From NCBI GenBank assembly GCA_026770025.1, contig JAMXDE010000034.1:372001-436000 (forward strand): DNA of 64,000 bases. Reading direction: 5' to 3'. The DNA comes from Craspedostauros australis. Taxonomy: Eukaryota; Bacillariophyta; Bacillariophyceae; Mastogloiales; Achnanthaceae. How positions within the stretch are numbered: position 1 is the stretch's first letter; every line of letters starts with the position of its first letter. The position numbers and the translations under genes are program-made. Below the pieces are notes generated by a model, which searched no databases, was not told the origin of the DNA, and saw only the letters and a list, made by a program, of their open reading frames with translations. This document shows, piece by piece, positions 9,601-18,750 of the stretch.

Positions 9601-12124
9601 AGTCTTGCACAACATGGGGAACATGGGATTCGCTTGCCAGAGGGTACGCCGCTGTGAGGCGCGTGTTGGATCCCACAAACACCTGTACCATGGTACATCC
9701 ACCGTGTCCGGGGACTCCATCATGATGAGCAGGCGTGTCAGAGAACAACGTGTCCATGGAAACAACATCGTGAAGTCGGTTGACATTGGCTGCGGGGAAT
9801 CTAGACTTATAGTGTTTACGCATGGGATAACGCTCAGACATGCGATACCATTGGGTAGTACATGCAAGAGTGTCACGCACGCGGTCTGCTGGAATCCACC
9901 CGAAGTACGGCCGTAGCGCATGGAAGTCGGGCGCTTTACCCACGATGTTGCGTGGCCCGGCCTTGATTGCCTTCTCCCCATCCCCAAGCGCTGCAGCGGA
10001 CTGAGTGTACTGAACGCACTTGGAGATGGTGATGTCGATGTCGTCGTCGTCGCCGCGTTCGGTTGCAGGAATGTTGTCCAGATCAGCCTCCCCGTCCAGG
10101 ACAGATGGGTCCCATTCTTGGTCGGAGGTGAAGAACACGTGTGGCAGATCGTCTAGCTCCGCCTGAGTTGGCTTGTGCATATCCATGTATGCGAGGCCTT
10201 GACGCACGGTGAGCGGGATGATGAATCCGTCTGGTGTGACGATGGTTTGCCGGCCGCCAGGGAGGTTCTTGGGTCTCTCGTTGACATCCAATCCAAACGC
10301 CGCGAGTTGGTTGGCAGAATGGATGGTGCGCCCTTTCCCGTAGTTGGCGTACTGATGGAACCAACCGATCACCGGTCCTGAGATGGTCTGGATGACAGCG
10401 GTGGCCGTGACCAGCGCCAGATCCTTGATCTCTGCGTCACCAATTCCAGAAACATCGGCCCGGTTGGACGTGGACTCCATCACCAGCATGTCATCGCCAA
10501 CGAGACCGCCGTTGGCACCTCCATCCACCAATGCGCCTTGCACAGTTACGTTCGTGTTGTTGAACTTGTACGATACGTTCGTGTGAGACAGGGTGTAGGT
10601 GCGACCATCAACGACGAGGGTAGCCGGCGGGCTCCTGGACGAGCTAGACATGGCATTGGAAAGCATACGGTTGATGGCTGTTCCAGCGGTAGAACTAGAT
10701 TCGTTATTGTTACTACCATTGTCGTTGGTCTGAGTGCCCTGTTGGTTGTTCTGGTTGGATGTGGATCCACTGCGGTTGGTGGTGTTGGCGGAACGCCTAG
10801 GCTTGTCCTTCTTACCACGTCCAGACTTGGCTCGCCGGGCTTGGAGGAAGTCGCTGCGTTGCTTATCCGACAGCTTCTGGAACTCCTCTCGCGGCAGCCG
10901 TTCTCGCGTCTCCTTGCTGTAGTCCTTGTTGGGCTTCCAGAGATTGGGTCCGTCGTCCTTATCCTTCCCGCGTTGCTTGCGCTGGTCGGTGTTGTTGACC
11001 TGGCGCGGCGGCTTTGGCTTGTTGGCGTCGTGGCCATCGAGTTGGACAGCGTACGAACGGACGAGCTCAACGAGGGTATCGAACTCCATGGTGGTTGCGG
11101 ACTTGCCAGGTGAGTAGGCCAGGATAGCGGTCTGCAGGTAGTCAGTCTGGAAGATAGACTGGTACAGAGCCTTGTCTGCCTCGATGGCGTTGGTCAACCA
11201 CTCCTTCTTCGTTGCGTCATCGATTGGATCATCACGCAAAGCCTCAAGTTCGTGAACCTTGTGTTGCCACAGGTCCAGAAACTGTTCACGAGTCTTGCGC
11301 CACTGTTTATCCAGCTTGAACTTGATGATCTCGTCTCGGATGCGTCGGATGGTGTTGACGGCGGTGGCACCGGTGGTGTACTCGCGGACCAGCATGCAGT
11401 AGACGGCTTGGCCGTCACAGATTGACTCGTATGGAGTGACACACTTCCTACTCTTCGTGGTCTGCAGATTGGATACAAACACGTTGAACAGGAAGGTGGA
11501 CTGCACTTTGAAGAGCTCGGCTTGTTCATCGGACGGGACGTAGTCAGTATCGAGAACATTGGAGATGCCATGAGCAGCAGCGGTGGCACGCAGACGACGA
11601 TGGAACGTAGCGAAGTACTTGTCATCAGACAACTTTGGGTAGTCGCTAATGTTACGCTTGATGCTACGGTTGAAATCTGCGGCGAGGTCGCGTCCGGTCT
11701 TCTCCGTTGGTTCGGTCTTCGTTGGTTCGAAGGGGAATGCGCTGGTGGTTCCATCGGGCATGGCAGCTGAGGATGCGGGCGAGGGTGTGAACGCCCGGGC
11801 GACATACTCCATGTACGAAGCTTGGTTGAGTTCCCGCCATGTCTCTGCAGTGGGATTAGGTTGAACACTGAACCAGCCAATGGCATTTATGAATTTCCGG
11901 ATTGCTACCTTAGACAGTTGGGCTACGTAGTCGGATTCTGGATCAGGCACCTGGATGGTGACGTCCATATCGAGCATGTCTTCGCGATGGAGCGAAGCGA
12001 AATCCATGATGGTTTGGATCTCTTCGTTGTGCAAGATAAGCCATTCATTGGATGAGTCGTCATATCCGAGAACGCTGAGGACGTGCGCCAGGATGGGGTC
12101 GTTGATTGGGATTGCGTTGGACAT
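6665..12124 (-). CDS. Element B: intact Gag-Pol polyprotein (1819 aa)
   Basis: A single uninterrupted frame starts at the ATG at 12122-12124. Gag spans about residues 1-500 and ends in a basic and Asn/Ser-rich stretch; I find no CCHC knuckle. Protease: DGGAN with catalytic D534 replacing the usual DSG/DTG. Integrase: D791, D855 and E890 in VSMD, MSDN and PVERR. A long linker (about 1000-1260) contains two beta-rich segments, one (about 1160-1230) resembling a chromo/Tudor-like fold. Reverse transcriptase: D1376 in GDIGNAYL and YVDD at 1459-1462. RNase H near the C terminus has FVDAN, a GSEFVAAR segment and GDNQS. This is a fused Gag-Pol with no frameshift. Copy A is collinear, and fragment D is a more distant relative. 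Confidence 0.96.
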   Translation of the reverse strand: MSNAIPINDPILAHVLSVLGYDDSSNEWLILHNEEIQTIMDFASLHREDMLDMDVTIQVPDPESDYVAQLSKVAIRKFINAIGWFSVQPNPTAETWRELNQASYMEYVARAFTPSPASSAAMPDGTTSAFPFEPTKTEPTEKTGRDLAADFNRSIKRNISDYPKLSDDKYFATFHRRLRATAAAHGISNVLDTDYVPSDEQAELFKVQSTFLFNVFVSNLQTTKSRKCVTPYESICDGQAVYCMLVREYTTGATAVNTIRRIRDEIIKFKLDKQWRKTREQFLDLWQHKVHELEALRDDPIDDATKKEWLTNAIEADKALYQSIFQTDYLQTAILAYSPGKSATTMEFDTLVELVRSYAVQLDGHDANKPKPPRQVNNTDQRKQRGKDKDDGPNLWKPNKDYSKETRERLPREEFQKLSDKQRSDFLQARRAKSGRGKKDKPRRSANTTNRSGSTSNQNNQQGTQTNDNGSNNNESSSTAGTAINRMLSNAMSSSSRSPPATLVVDGRTYTLSHTNVSYKFNNTNVTVQGALVDGGANGGLVGDDMLVMESTSNRADVSGIGDAEIKDLALVTATAVIQTISGPVIGWFHQYANYGKGRTIHSANQLAAFGLDVNERPKNLPGGRQTIVTPDGFIIPLTVRQGLAYMDMHKPTQAELDDLPHVFFTSDQEWDPSVLDGEADLDNIPATERGDDDDIDITISKCVQYTQSAAALGDGEKAIKAGPRNIVGKAPDFHALRPYFGWIPADRVRDTLACTTQWYRMSERYPMRKHYKSRFPAANVNRLHDVVSMDTLFSDTPAHHDGVPGHGGCTMVQVFVGSNTRLTAAYPLASESHVPHVVQDFIREHGAMEVLMSDNATAQIGGKMKDILRQYCIADHQSEPHHQHQNPVERRIQDIKRTTNGIMDRTGTPARFWLICTLYVVGLLNHLSQSTAGHITPIQAATGQRPDVSKYLNFHWWEPVYYKVGNAAFPGTTQERRGRWAGPCEHKGDELTFWVLDDATQRLLPRSSIRRVSDDARNLRADYPLPDSGEDGNVGDEASATENPEDFDSDSTPKARQPVVHALSDLVATSHGESDPGVVKVPKFSPDELLGLTFLHQQDGLKWRARVIRKIKDGDAANHDNIKMLIAYGDDDTEELIAYTDLADIIEQQHEQEIGDGEMCVFKAITGHEGPFHSSHSKYNGSSYNVKVQWEDGSVTMEPLDVIAKDDPVSCAKYAADNNLLSLPGWKRFRKLAKRKKKLNRLINAGKRKTRAQGPIFKFGVQVPRNGKEARQLDEKNGNSKWVDAERKEMDQLHEYGTFKDLGKNTRKPDGYKQIKLLWVYDVKHDLRHKARCVAGGHLTDPCKDMAYAGVVNLRSFRIALLAAELNNLKPMVGDIGNAYLEAYTKEKICFVAGPEFQEFAGHMMIIVKALYGLRTSGARFHESLADTLRDMKFFQCKADPDVWMRDAGRCWEYICVYVDDLMAVMEDPQSFFDTLINKYKYKLKGVGPIKYHLGADFDRDKDGTLTMSPQSYIKRMLANYEQVHGELPRTYTSPMEHNDAPELDTSHELNPVETRQFQSLIGALQWCITLGRFDIAAAVMTLSRFRAQPRIGHMDRAKRVYGYLRKRSDAAIRFRTGIPDHERFFKVPDHEWMYSVYGDAGEETADDDPTPKGKAVRMTTFVDANLMHCKVTGKSATGVLHLLNQTPIEWFSKRQTTVETATYGSEFVAARQATEQVIAMRLTLRAMGIPLDGPAWMFGDNQSVITSSTIPNSVLSKRHNALAYHRVRAAVAAKILHFCKIDGTENVADVMTKFLPWAKYWPLVRPLLFWKGETLGG

Positions 12125-13270
12125 CGTGTAGCTGGGCGTTGCGATGATGTGGTCGTTGGTCCAATTTGTTATTATTATCGGACGAGTATTTTCCCGCAGC
12201 TCCCAGGAAAGTGGTCACACTTGGAAATGACTGCGCCGTCCGCTGTGATGTCGAGACGTTCGCCAGAATGTGACGGTGAACTTCTGTGCCTATCGGAATT
12301 TGTCGGGATTGGAAGTGGTGCCGGATGGAAAGCGCCAGTGATGGCGAAGGTGTCAACGGTATCTGAAGTGGACTGTAGTTGGGTGATCTTGGATGACTGA
12401 TTGATAAAAACACCCAATGGGACCAAGCGAATTTCCCGATTGACCGAATGCGAAGACGATGAAAAATGTCAGTCAGGACCGTGTGAATTTCCTGGTTGGA
12501 TTATTTGTTGGCGCGCGACCCGAAGTCCGATGGATGACTGGGATGGCGAAGGAGTTGTGAGCCGATGTGACGCGCCAGTGATTGTATGAACCGTAGGAAT
12601 TCACAGCCAATCAGAAAGGTGGACTGAGCGCAAATGGGCGTTGTTGATGGAATTGTTGTTATTTTGTTGGTCTTGAAACGATGAAACGTCGCGGATGGAT
12701 TGCGCGTTGGATGGCCCTGCCCGTTCGGATTTCGTCTCTCCGAACGCTGTGTTCTTGCGCTTGTTCAGCTGTGCTCCACCAGGATGTGGTGCACCTTTGG
12801 TTTCACCCAGTTGGACCTTCGATCCAATCCGTGCCTCCTTTGAGTGCCACGGATCAGCTTGCTATACGTCTTTTAGATCTGGCAGCAGCTTGCCCGATGT
12901 ACCTGATACTAACAGGATTTTGCACGCTAATGAGCGCGGTGCCCCCCAGGTGCCAGCAACTGCTTTGATTCACCTGGTTCCACCACTCGCGTTTTCGTCC
13001 AGCGTATACCTGCCTTCCGGTGTCGTTAGACTCACTTGTGTGATATTGCTATCAGCACAATGCTAGCTTTACGGGTTGCTTCCGCGGTATCTCTACCGAT
13101 CACGTTTCTTCCCCAGTCAAGGGCAGACGCTAGTCTGGTTAGCAGTTATCTCTGCGTCCCTTTTGGACGTTAACCGATCTCAAGTACGGCTTAGACTTAG
13201 TGTTAACGACTGACCTGGTCGCGACAACTCACGGTGAGATTGCCGATAGGTTTCAGAGGGCCTTTGCGCT

Positions 13271-13389
13271 CCAAGTTTTTACGTGTGTCTTGCTTCACGG
13301 GCTTTCACCTTTGTCGATGCTGACCAGGCCAAGTGTTTACGTGTGACTTGCTTCACGGGCTTTTATACCTTTGTCTTTTAGCTGACCGG
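13271..13389. repeat. 58-bp imperfect direct repeat in the leader of B
   Basis: Copy 1 (13271-13328) and copy 2 (13329-13389) both contain ttgcttcacgggctttyayacctttgtc-like sequence and end in tgaccagg or tgaccgg. They differ by a few substitutions and a 3-bp indel. Confidence 0.8.
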
Positions 13390-13660
13390 CTATCGTAAGT
13401 AACGCAGTGGTGCGATACTTGGTTGTTTTAGGGAAGAATTACTCCGCCTGCGATATTCGCAACAGCGGGTGAGCCTTTCTGCACTTTAGCAGGGCAAAGC
13501 GGGTGTGGCGGCACGTAGCAATCTGCACACACGAGCAATTGGTCCGTCGTCACGAACGCGTTGGGCCTTTCTTGGGCCGGAATCAAAAGGAAGGGGACAG
13601 CGTGATGTCACCAGGGCATGCGCAGCACTTCAGTGTCCGTTCACTCTCACGATAGATGCT

Positions 13661-13674
13661 TGCGACTGTTAATC
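13661..13674 (-). other. Primer-binding site of B, complementary to the tRNA-Asn(GUU) anticodon arm
   Basis: Directly inside the 5' LTR, the plus strand reads tgcgactgttaatc. That is an anticodon stem with the CTGTTAA loop of tRNA-Asn(GUU), so the element's RNA is complementary to this tRNA segment. It is not the usual TGG start complementary to a tRNA 3' CCA end. Known: Drosophila copia primes from an internally cleaved half tRNA (initiator Met). The tRNA-Asn assignment comes from the loop and stem match, recalled from the yeast tRNA, and is inference. Confidence 0.6.
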
Positions 13675-14387
13675 TGATAATCAGCAATTACACACAGGAC
13701 AAGAGGGGAGCACCAAACACTGCACTTACGACGCCGCCTGGGTGATCAATCCAATAGGTGAAGTTGGAGATGTTTGGTGTATTTGGTTGCTAAGTTATTG
13801 GTGTGTCAATTGATGATTGAGTGTGGATTATGAGATGATGATCTCCTATTTCTAAAGATGGTGCCTATTGCACGGTTGCTAACGCGCTGCTCGATTACCT
13901 CGTGGTTTCTCTCGCAGTCTTTTCTAAAACATTGCCCAAGATGGCATGTCGGTCTACACGATATTTCGTGTTATTCTCGCCTTTGGGTCTTTCTTCATCT
14001 CTGTCTGATCCTGTCTGCCTTGATCTCTGTTTGATTACATAAGGGTTGATCCGTCTACGTCGGCGGGGAGCTTGCATCATCCCTGACGATGTTGTTCTGG
14101 ATCCTAAGTATTGTTGCCACGTGCTCGATGATGCACTCGGCATGGCTAGACAGGTCAGCGTACCATGACTAAAACATAATCTCGATTCCGAGGATCACAA
14201 TGACCGATCCTCTGACGTCATACGATGATGTCAGTGCCTACGTCATGTTCGATGACCGTAGTGACCGAATATCAATCGTGTATCAAGACTCACTCGACTA
14301 TACTCTCAAATCGAGTCGAATCAAAAAATAGTGAATCACGTTTCAGTCATGGGAGATGGGTACCTAATTTCGATCTAGATGTTGATA
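13675..14387 (-). repeat. 5' LTR of element B (right copy)
   Basis: 713 bp, same ends and sequence as the left copy, directly followed by the right target duplication ctaga (14388-14392). In the direction of transcription this LTR would carry the promoter; TGACGTCA lies in its first third (near 14213-14220). No TATA box was assigned. Confidence 0.93.
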
Positions 14388-15644
14388 CTAGACAGCATCA
14401 TCATCGACTTTGAGACAGCATTCTTGCATGGAGACCTCGACGAAGAGATCTACATGCAATGCCCAAAAGGCATGAAACACGAAACCGATGAATGTCTGCT
14501 GCTCAAGAAAACCATCTACGGACTCGTGCAAAGTGCCCGACAATGGAATAAGAAGCTCGTCGACATCCTATTCAAACTGGGGTTCAGGCAGAGCGAGGTA
14601 GACCCATGCCTACTGATTCGGAATCAGGAAGGGCAACTGCTTTTAATCGGCACCTATGTGGACGATTGTCTCTGCATCGGAGAAAAGCAGGAACTGGAGA
14701 AGCTCGTGAAGGATATACGAGCGGAACGGTTCGGGGTCAAAGTGGAGGAAGATCTTGAAGACTACCTAAGCTGCAAGATCATATTCAACCATGACAAGAC
14801 GAACTGTTGGGTGAACCAACCACACATCCTCAAAAACGTCATCGATACGTTCGGGAGCGATGTGCTGAAACTACAACGATACGGAACACCAGGAACACCA
14901 GGGCAGGGCATCCAAAGGAACAGCGATGCACCCAAGGTGGACGAACAGCGACACAGCCGATACCAAAGCGGAGTAGGCATGCTGCTATACCTGGTGAAAC
15001 ACTCTCGACCCGACATCGCCAATGCAGTGCGAGAGCTGACCAAAGTATTGGACGGACCAACGGCCTTAGCATACAAGGAGATGCTATGAGTCATGAAGTT
15101 CGTATGGGACACAAGAGAATATGGACTGAAGATGAAACCGAGTCCACTGACCCAAGATGCATGGAAGATTGCAATATTCACCGACAGCGAATTCGCAGGT
15201 GACAAGGACAATCGCATCAGCGTAGGAGGGCACATCGTCCTACTACAAGGAGTACCGATCATATGGAGATCAAAGGCACAACGCAGCGTAACACTCAGCT
15301 TGACAGAAGCAGAATACGTCGCACTGTCAGAAGCAGGGAAAGAAATCCGCTTCGTGACGCAACTGATGAGAGACATCGGATTAAAGATGCACAAACCCGC
15401 GGACGTTATGGTCGACAACGTCGGAGCGATCTTCATCGCCTCAAACCCATCGACATCCGCAAGAACAAGGCACATCGACATCCGACATCACTTCATACGT
15501 GAACTCGTCAAAAATGGAGAAGCCATAACCAAATTCGTGCGATCGGAAGACAACATCGCAGACGGCTTCACAAAGAACACCAAAAATGAGATCTACGACA
15601 ACCACAAGAGTCACTTCATCCAACTGCGGTCTGCAATGGATTAA
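14388..15644 (+). pseudogene. Element C: remainder of reverse transcriptase and RNase H, with a nonsense codon
   Basis: After the ctaga duplication the frame resumes with DFETAFLHGDLDEEIYM and continues through YGLVQSARQW, TYVDDCLC (the YVDD catalytic motif near 14656-14672) and GYLSCKI-like sequence into RNase H: FTDSEFAGDKDNR, RSKAQRSVTLSLTEAEYVAL, DNVGAIF and NIADGFTKN. A TGA at 15087-15089 interrupts the frame between KEML and VMKFVW. The relatives E1 and E2 have an arginine or tryptophan at this place, so a CGA-to-TGA transition is the simplest origin. The frame ends at 15642-15644. C is therefore dead twice over, by insertion and by the stop. Confidence 0.93.
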
Positions 15645-15718
15645 TGGGAGTAAGGCGAAAGGTGAGAGAGAAGGACGGTGATGATGGATGTTATGTTGTC
15701 GATGCGACAATGGAAGGG

Positions 15719-16422
15719 TGTTAGGAATTGAGGGTACGACTTTGTCGGAATAACCGTAATTGCCGCACCTCCCAACATTGTTCGTCACAGCTTTGAATAT
15801 TATTCGTCACATGTTCGGAGACTATTTGTCACACCTTTGCATACCATGTCATTATGACTATGACTAAGCATACGGACGCGATTGATACCTGTATAACCGC
15901 GAGGAGGGTAGCCTGTCCTCTGGTAATGTAAGGAAGACACCCACGGCGGATCAGGAGGTCCCGATACCACGCCAACCATGGCAACCATCCAGACGACGAC
16001 GTCGATCAGAACAGCATGTCCATGGGCAAGTGACGCACCTTCTTCAGAGGACAGCACGCGCCCCTCCTGCAGACAAGAACATCCGCAGGTTTGGAAACAT
16101 CAGAAAGGATCAGAACATCCACAGGTTTGGAACATCACCAAAGGTGACATCGGCTATGAGACGATGGTGTCATGAGGATCAACGAAGGAAACATGAGACA
16201 GGCAAGAGCTCAGGACTGCAGATCCCTACCATGCAAACGTAGACAGCTACGACAGTGCAGAGACAAGGAAGCAAGAACAGAGCATGATGAATGAAGAGGG
16301 AAGCACCTAAGAGACAACAGGATGCCCCGTGTCGTCACTGCGACAGATGCCTGCCAAGAAAACGAAATCGGAAGAGAAAGTGAGATTGTGCTCACAGTTC
16401 TAAAACGGTACAGTTTCTAACA
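15719..16422 (+). repeat. 3' LTR of element C (about 704 bp)
   Basis: It begins TGTTAGGAATTG right after a polypurine tract (ggaaggg, 15712-15718) and ends TTTCTAACA, giving a 6-bp terminal inverted repeat TGTTAG/CTAACA with canonical TG...CA ends. The 5' LTR is outside the window, so the end is inferred from the inverted repeat. Three spaced copies of a tt(c/t)gtcaca motif lie at about 15780-15835. The next bases, gcgga (16423-16427), should be the target duplication. Confidence 0.75.
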
Positions 16423-16911
16423 GCGGATTAGAATTTAGTACTAACTATAACCCCGGATTTCCAACAGGAGGGGAGCGGGTCACTCCTGCCATGGTTTGTG
16501 ATATTGTGTCCAGATGTCAGCACTGATTAGACCGGCGTAGGCAGTGGTGAGATCGTGGGCTCTGGTTTGGAGGTAATTGTTATCGTTAGTTGTCGATTAG
16601 TTGATTTGACTGTTGGTTGGTGAGTTTGTTTGAACTCAAAGATTATGAGATGAGGATGAGATGTTGTTCTGGACTGATTGCAAGTTGCAGGGTCAGCAGC
16701 ATCTCTCGTGTGAACGACCGTGATCATCATCATCATTCAGTTTGCATTCGTCGTGATGCGCCGCGTTATCGGCCATGAGCATCATCGACATTCGGTTTGA
16801 TTCTGTCGCGATGTACCGCGTTATCGGCCATGAGCATCGTTGACATTCTGTTTGTTTCGGTCGCACTGTCCCATGTTATTCTGGTCTTGGTCTTGCATTG
16901 CGACTGCACTC
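16423..16911. other. Intergenic, no gene seen
   Basis: No plausible coding frame. The only structure is the 55-bp tandem repeat listed separately. Confidence 0.6.
16747..16860. repeat. Tandem repeat, about 55-bp period, two copies
   Basis: The 20-mer ccgcgttatcggccatgagc occurs at 16761 and again at 16816, each followed by atc-(a/g)t-(c/t)gacattc and a ttt-rich tail. A degenerate third start may follow at about 16855. Confidence 0.8.
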
Positions 16912-17539
16912 CGATATCCCTAATGAGATTTTGGGCCCCCGATGTGACAAATTTGGCACTTCACATCGATGTGACAAATTTGGATCAATGTGCCACATTT
17001 GTCACATCCTGTGTGTTCGCATCGGCCAGCTGAGGTGGTACTGATAATGTTTTTTCGACTTCCACACAGCGTTATCGCGGAGAGGCGCTTTTGTGTCCTC
17101 AAAACTCTTGATTGTTGTTTCTCCAGGATTGGCGTTTGTGCTTCTGTTGGTTTCCGACGGCGGTGAGACTAATCAATGCTTCGCAGAACTTGTTTCAGTG
17201 CTATTTCCAAGCGAAGTCTGCGATTTTCATCCAATCATTGTCTTTCAACAGTGTCTATGCTCGAAGCGTTCCGGTTTGTTGATAAAATTCATTTATGGGG
17301 TATGTCCTTAGGGTTCTGAATTCCTTATGTGGCCTTGTTTGCAGCGGAAATTGCCTGCGCCAGAAGGTTCCAGTTAAACAATGAGAGAAGCCACCACACT
17401 GGAGGACCATGTTGGTCTGGCATGCGATCTCACCACCTACACGTGGAGGCCAATTAGCGCTGTTGATGCGAACCCAAAAGAAGTGACAAATTTGGCACAT
17501 GTGCCAAATTTGTCAGCAAAAAACTCATTAGGGATATCG
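16912..17539. mobile_element. MITE-like inverted-repeat element (628 bp), non-coding
   Basis: The 16-mer cgatatccctaatgag at 16912-16927 is repeated exactly in inverse orientation at 17524-17539. Just inside each end, tgacaaatttggcac recurs: two direct copies plus a degenerate inverted copy on the left (16944-17009), and a perfect 32-bp palindrome on the right (17484-17515). The interior has no recognisable protein. A TA at the edge of each repeat could be a mariner-type target duplication, but the flanks are too symmetric to be sure. Non-autonomous DNA transposon is the best reading. Confidence 0.65.
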
Positions 17540-18709
17540 TATTCGGTGGAGTTGATATCTGTCATCCGATTCCACGGTTGATTCGGATGCATTTATCGCG
17601 TGTTTTGTGTTATCGTGTTTCGGACTCCCACACGATGGACATTGTTGAGAAAATGTGGCGCGCAGTGATATCTTCGATTCGTGGATGATTCGATGATCAA
17701 TTCATCATGATCGAAGATTTGCTTCCGACACGATCAGGAAATTCCCGTGCCTTAAAATTTAGTCACTGGAATAATCCCACATGGTTGTGCTTTGTACGGG
17801 CATGGAGCACTTGCGCGTGCAGCGTATCCTCTACAATGCTCTCTCTTTGATTTGATTTGATTTGATGTATCCATGTTGGTTATATCCTTGGCGATCCATT
17901 TTGAGTCTCCATTCAGCGCACTGTGCTTCCGCTCATCTCTCTCCCTCCTTTGCCCCCCAACTCTACCGACACAACTTAACCGATTAACGCTTGCCCCTAT
18001 GCAGAGCCTTTGGAAACACATCCATCTGGCCGATGGCATTCACGATCGTCGACCTCACAATGGAGACTCAAGACAAGTTGGGTTCGCCGGGGATTGTCAG
18101 AACGTAATCGTAGATGGGTTTGAAGATACCGCACCGAGAACGTAGAGTGATCAAGTCGTTGTTGTTGGTGAGGAGAGTGTTTGTTTACTGTGTTATTCGT
18201 ATGGTAGTAGGAATGCTGTCAAGCTCACAAGATTGTCTTCTTGGAACTGTGAGCATGAGAGAGGCATGACATGATCTCATGCAAATGCAAGTAAAATTAA
18301 CACGGAGACAACACGACAAATGTGCGTGTTACTGCGTGAAGAAGATTTGCAAAAGTCAATGAACAAAAACACCGCGATACCCCGTGTTGTGAATTACGTC
18401 TTCTCACGATGTTGCTAGTAGTACGATCACACGATTGATCGTATTCACTTGAGAAGGTCATGGCAAGACTCGCACGTGTCGCACCCAAGACCGAAGTCTG
18501 TCCTGATTGGGCAGAGAGGTTCATCTTGGCAAGAAATTCATTTCCGCGACATCCGAAATCTGTGATTGACGGGAAAACGGTTCTTGCGACGCGAAATGTG
18601 ACACAAATTTGACACAACGGATTTTCGACCAAAATTTCCGTTCGGAACGGAAAAAGGAAGAAAAATGGAGATTTCTGATTGGTCGACGGGTGTCGCTATT
18701 GTTAGAGAT
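17540..18709. other. Intergenic, no gene seen
   Basis: About 1.2 kb without a convincing frame. A short (TTTGA)n microsatellite lies at about 17847-17867. Short frames on both strands lack family resemblance. Confidence 0.6.
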
Positions 18710-18750
18710 TTAGCGTTGCGCTAATACTCCCCAAAGCGTGTCCCGGACAT

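Larger units (their letters stand above)
12125..13674 (-). other. Long untranslated leader of element B
   Basis: 1.55 kb lies between the 5' LTR and the Gag-Pol ATG, which is long for a copia element. No convincing gene is present in either direction; small open frames on the plus strand (around 12681-13066) look accidental. The leader holds a 58-bp direct repeat (13271-13389) near its 5' end and the primer-binding site at its first bases. Likely roles are packaging, dimerisation or translation control, which is inference. Confidence 0.7.
5928..14387 (-). mobile_element. Element B: complete, apparently intact Ty1/copia-like LTR retrotransposon
   Basis: Two 713-bp LTRs (5928-6640 and 13675-14387) enclose a leader and a single 1819-codon Gag-Pol frame on the minus strand. 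The host sequence at both ends belongs to the reverse transcriptase of element C, and the five bases ctaga are duplicated at 5923-5927 and 14388-14392. Removing the element and one copy of the duplication restores C's reading frame. The LTRs look identical wherever I compared them, no inactivating change is seen, and both a primer site and a polypurine tract are present. This is what a recent, possibly still competent insertion looks like. Known: copia integrases usually make 5-bp duplications. Confidence 0.95.

Noticed and set aside
12681-13066. Two overlapping plus-strand frames of 95 and 123 codons
   Set aside because: They lie in the untranslated leader of B, antisense to it, and show no family resemblance.
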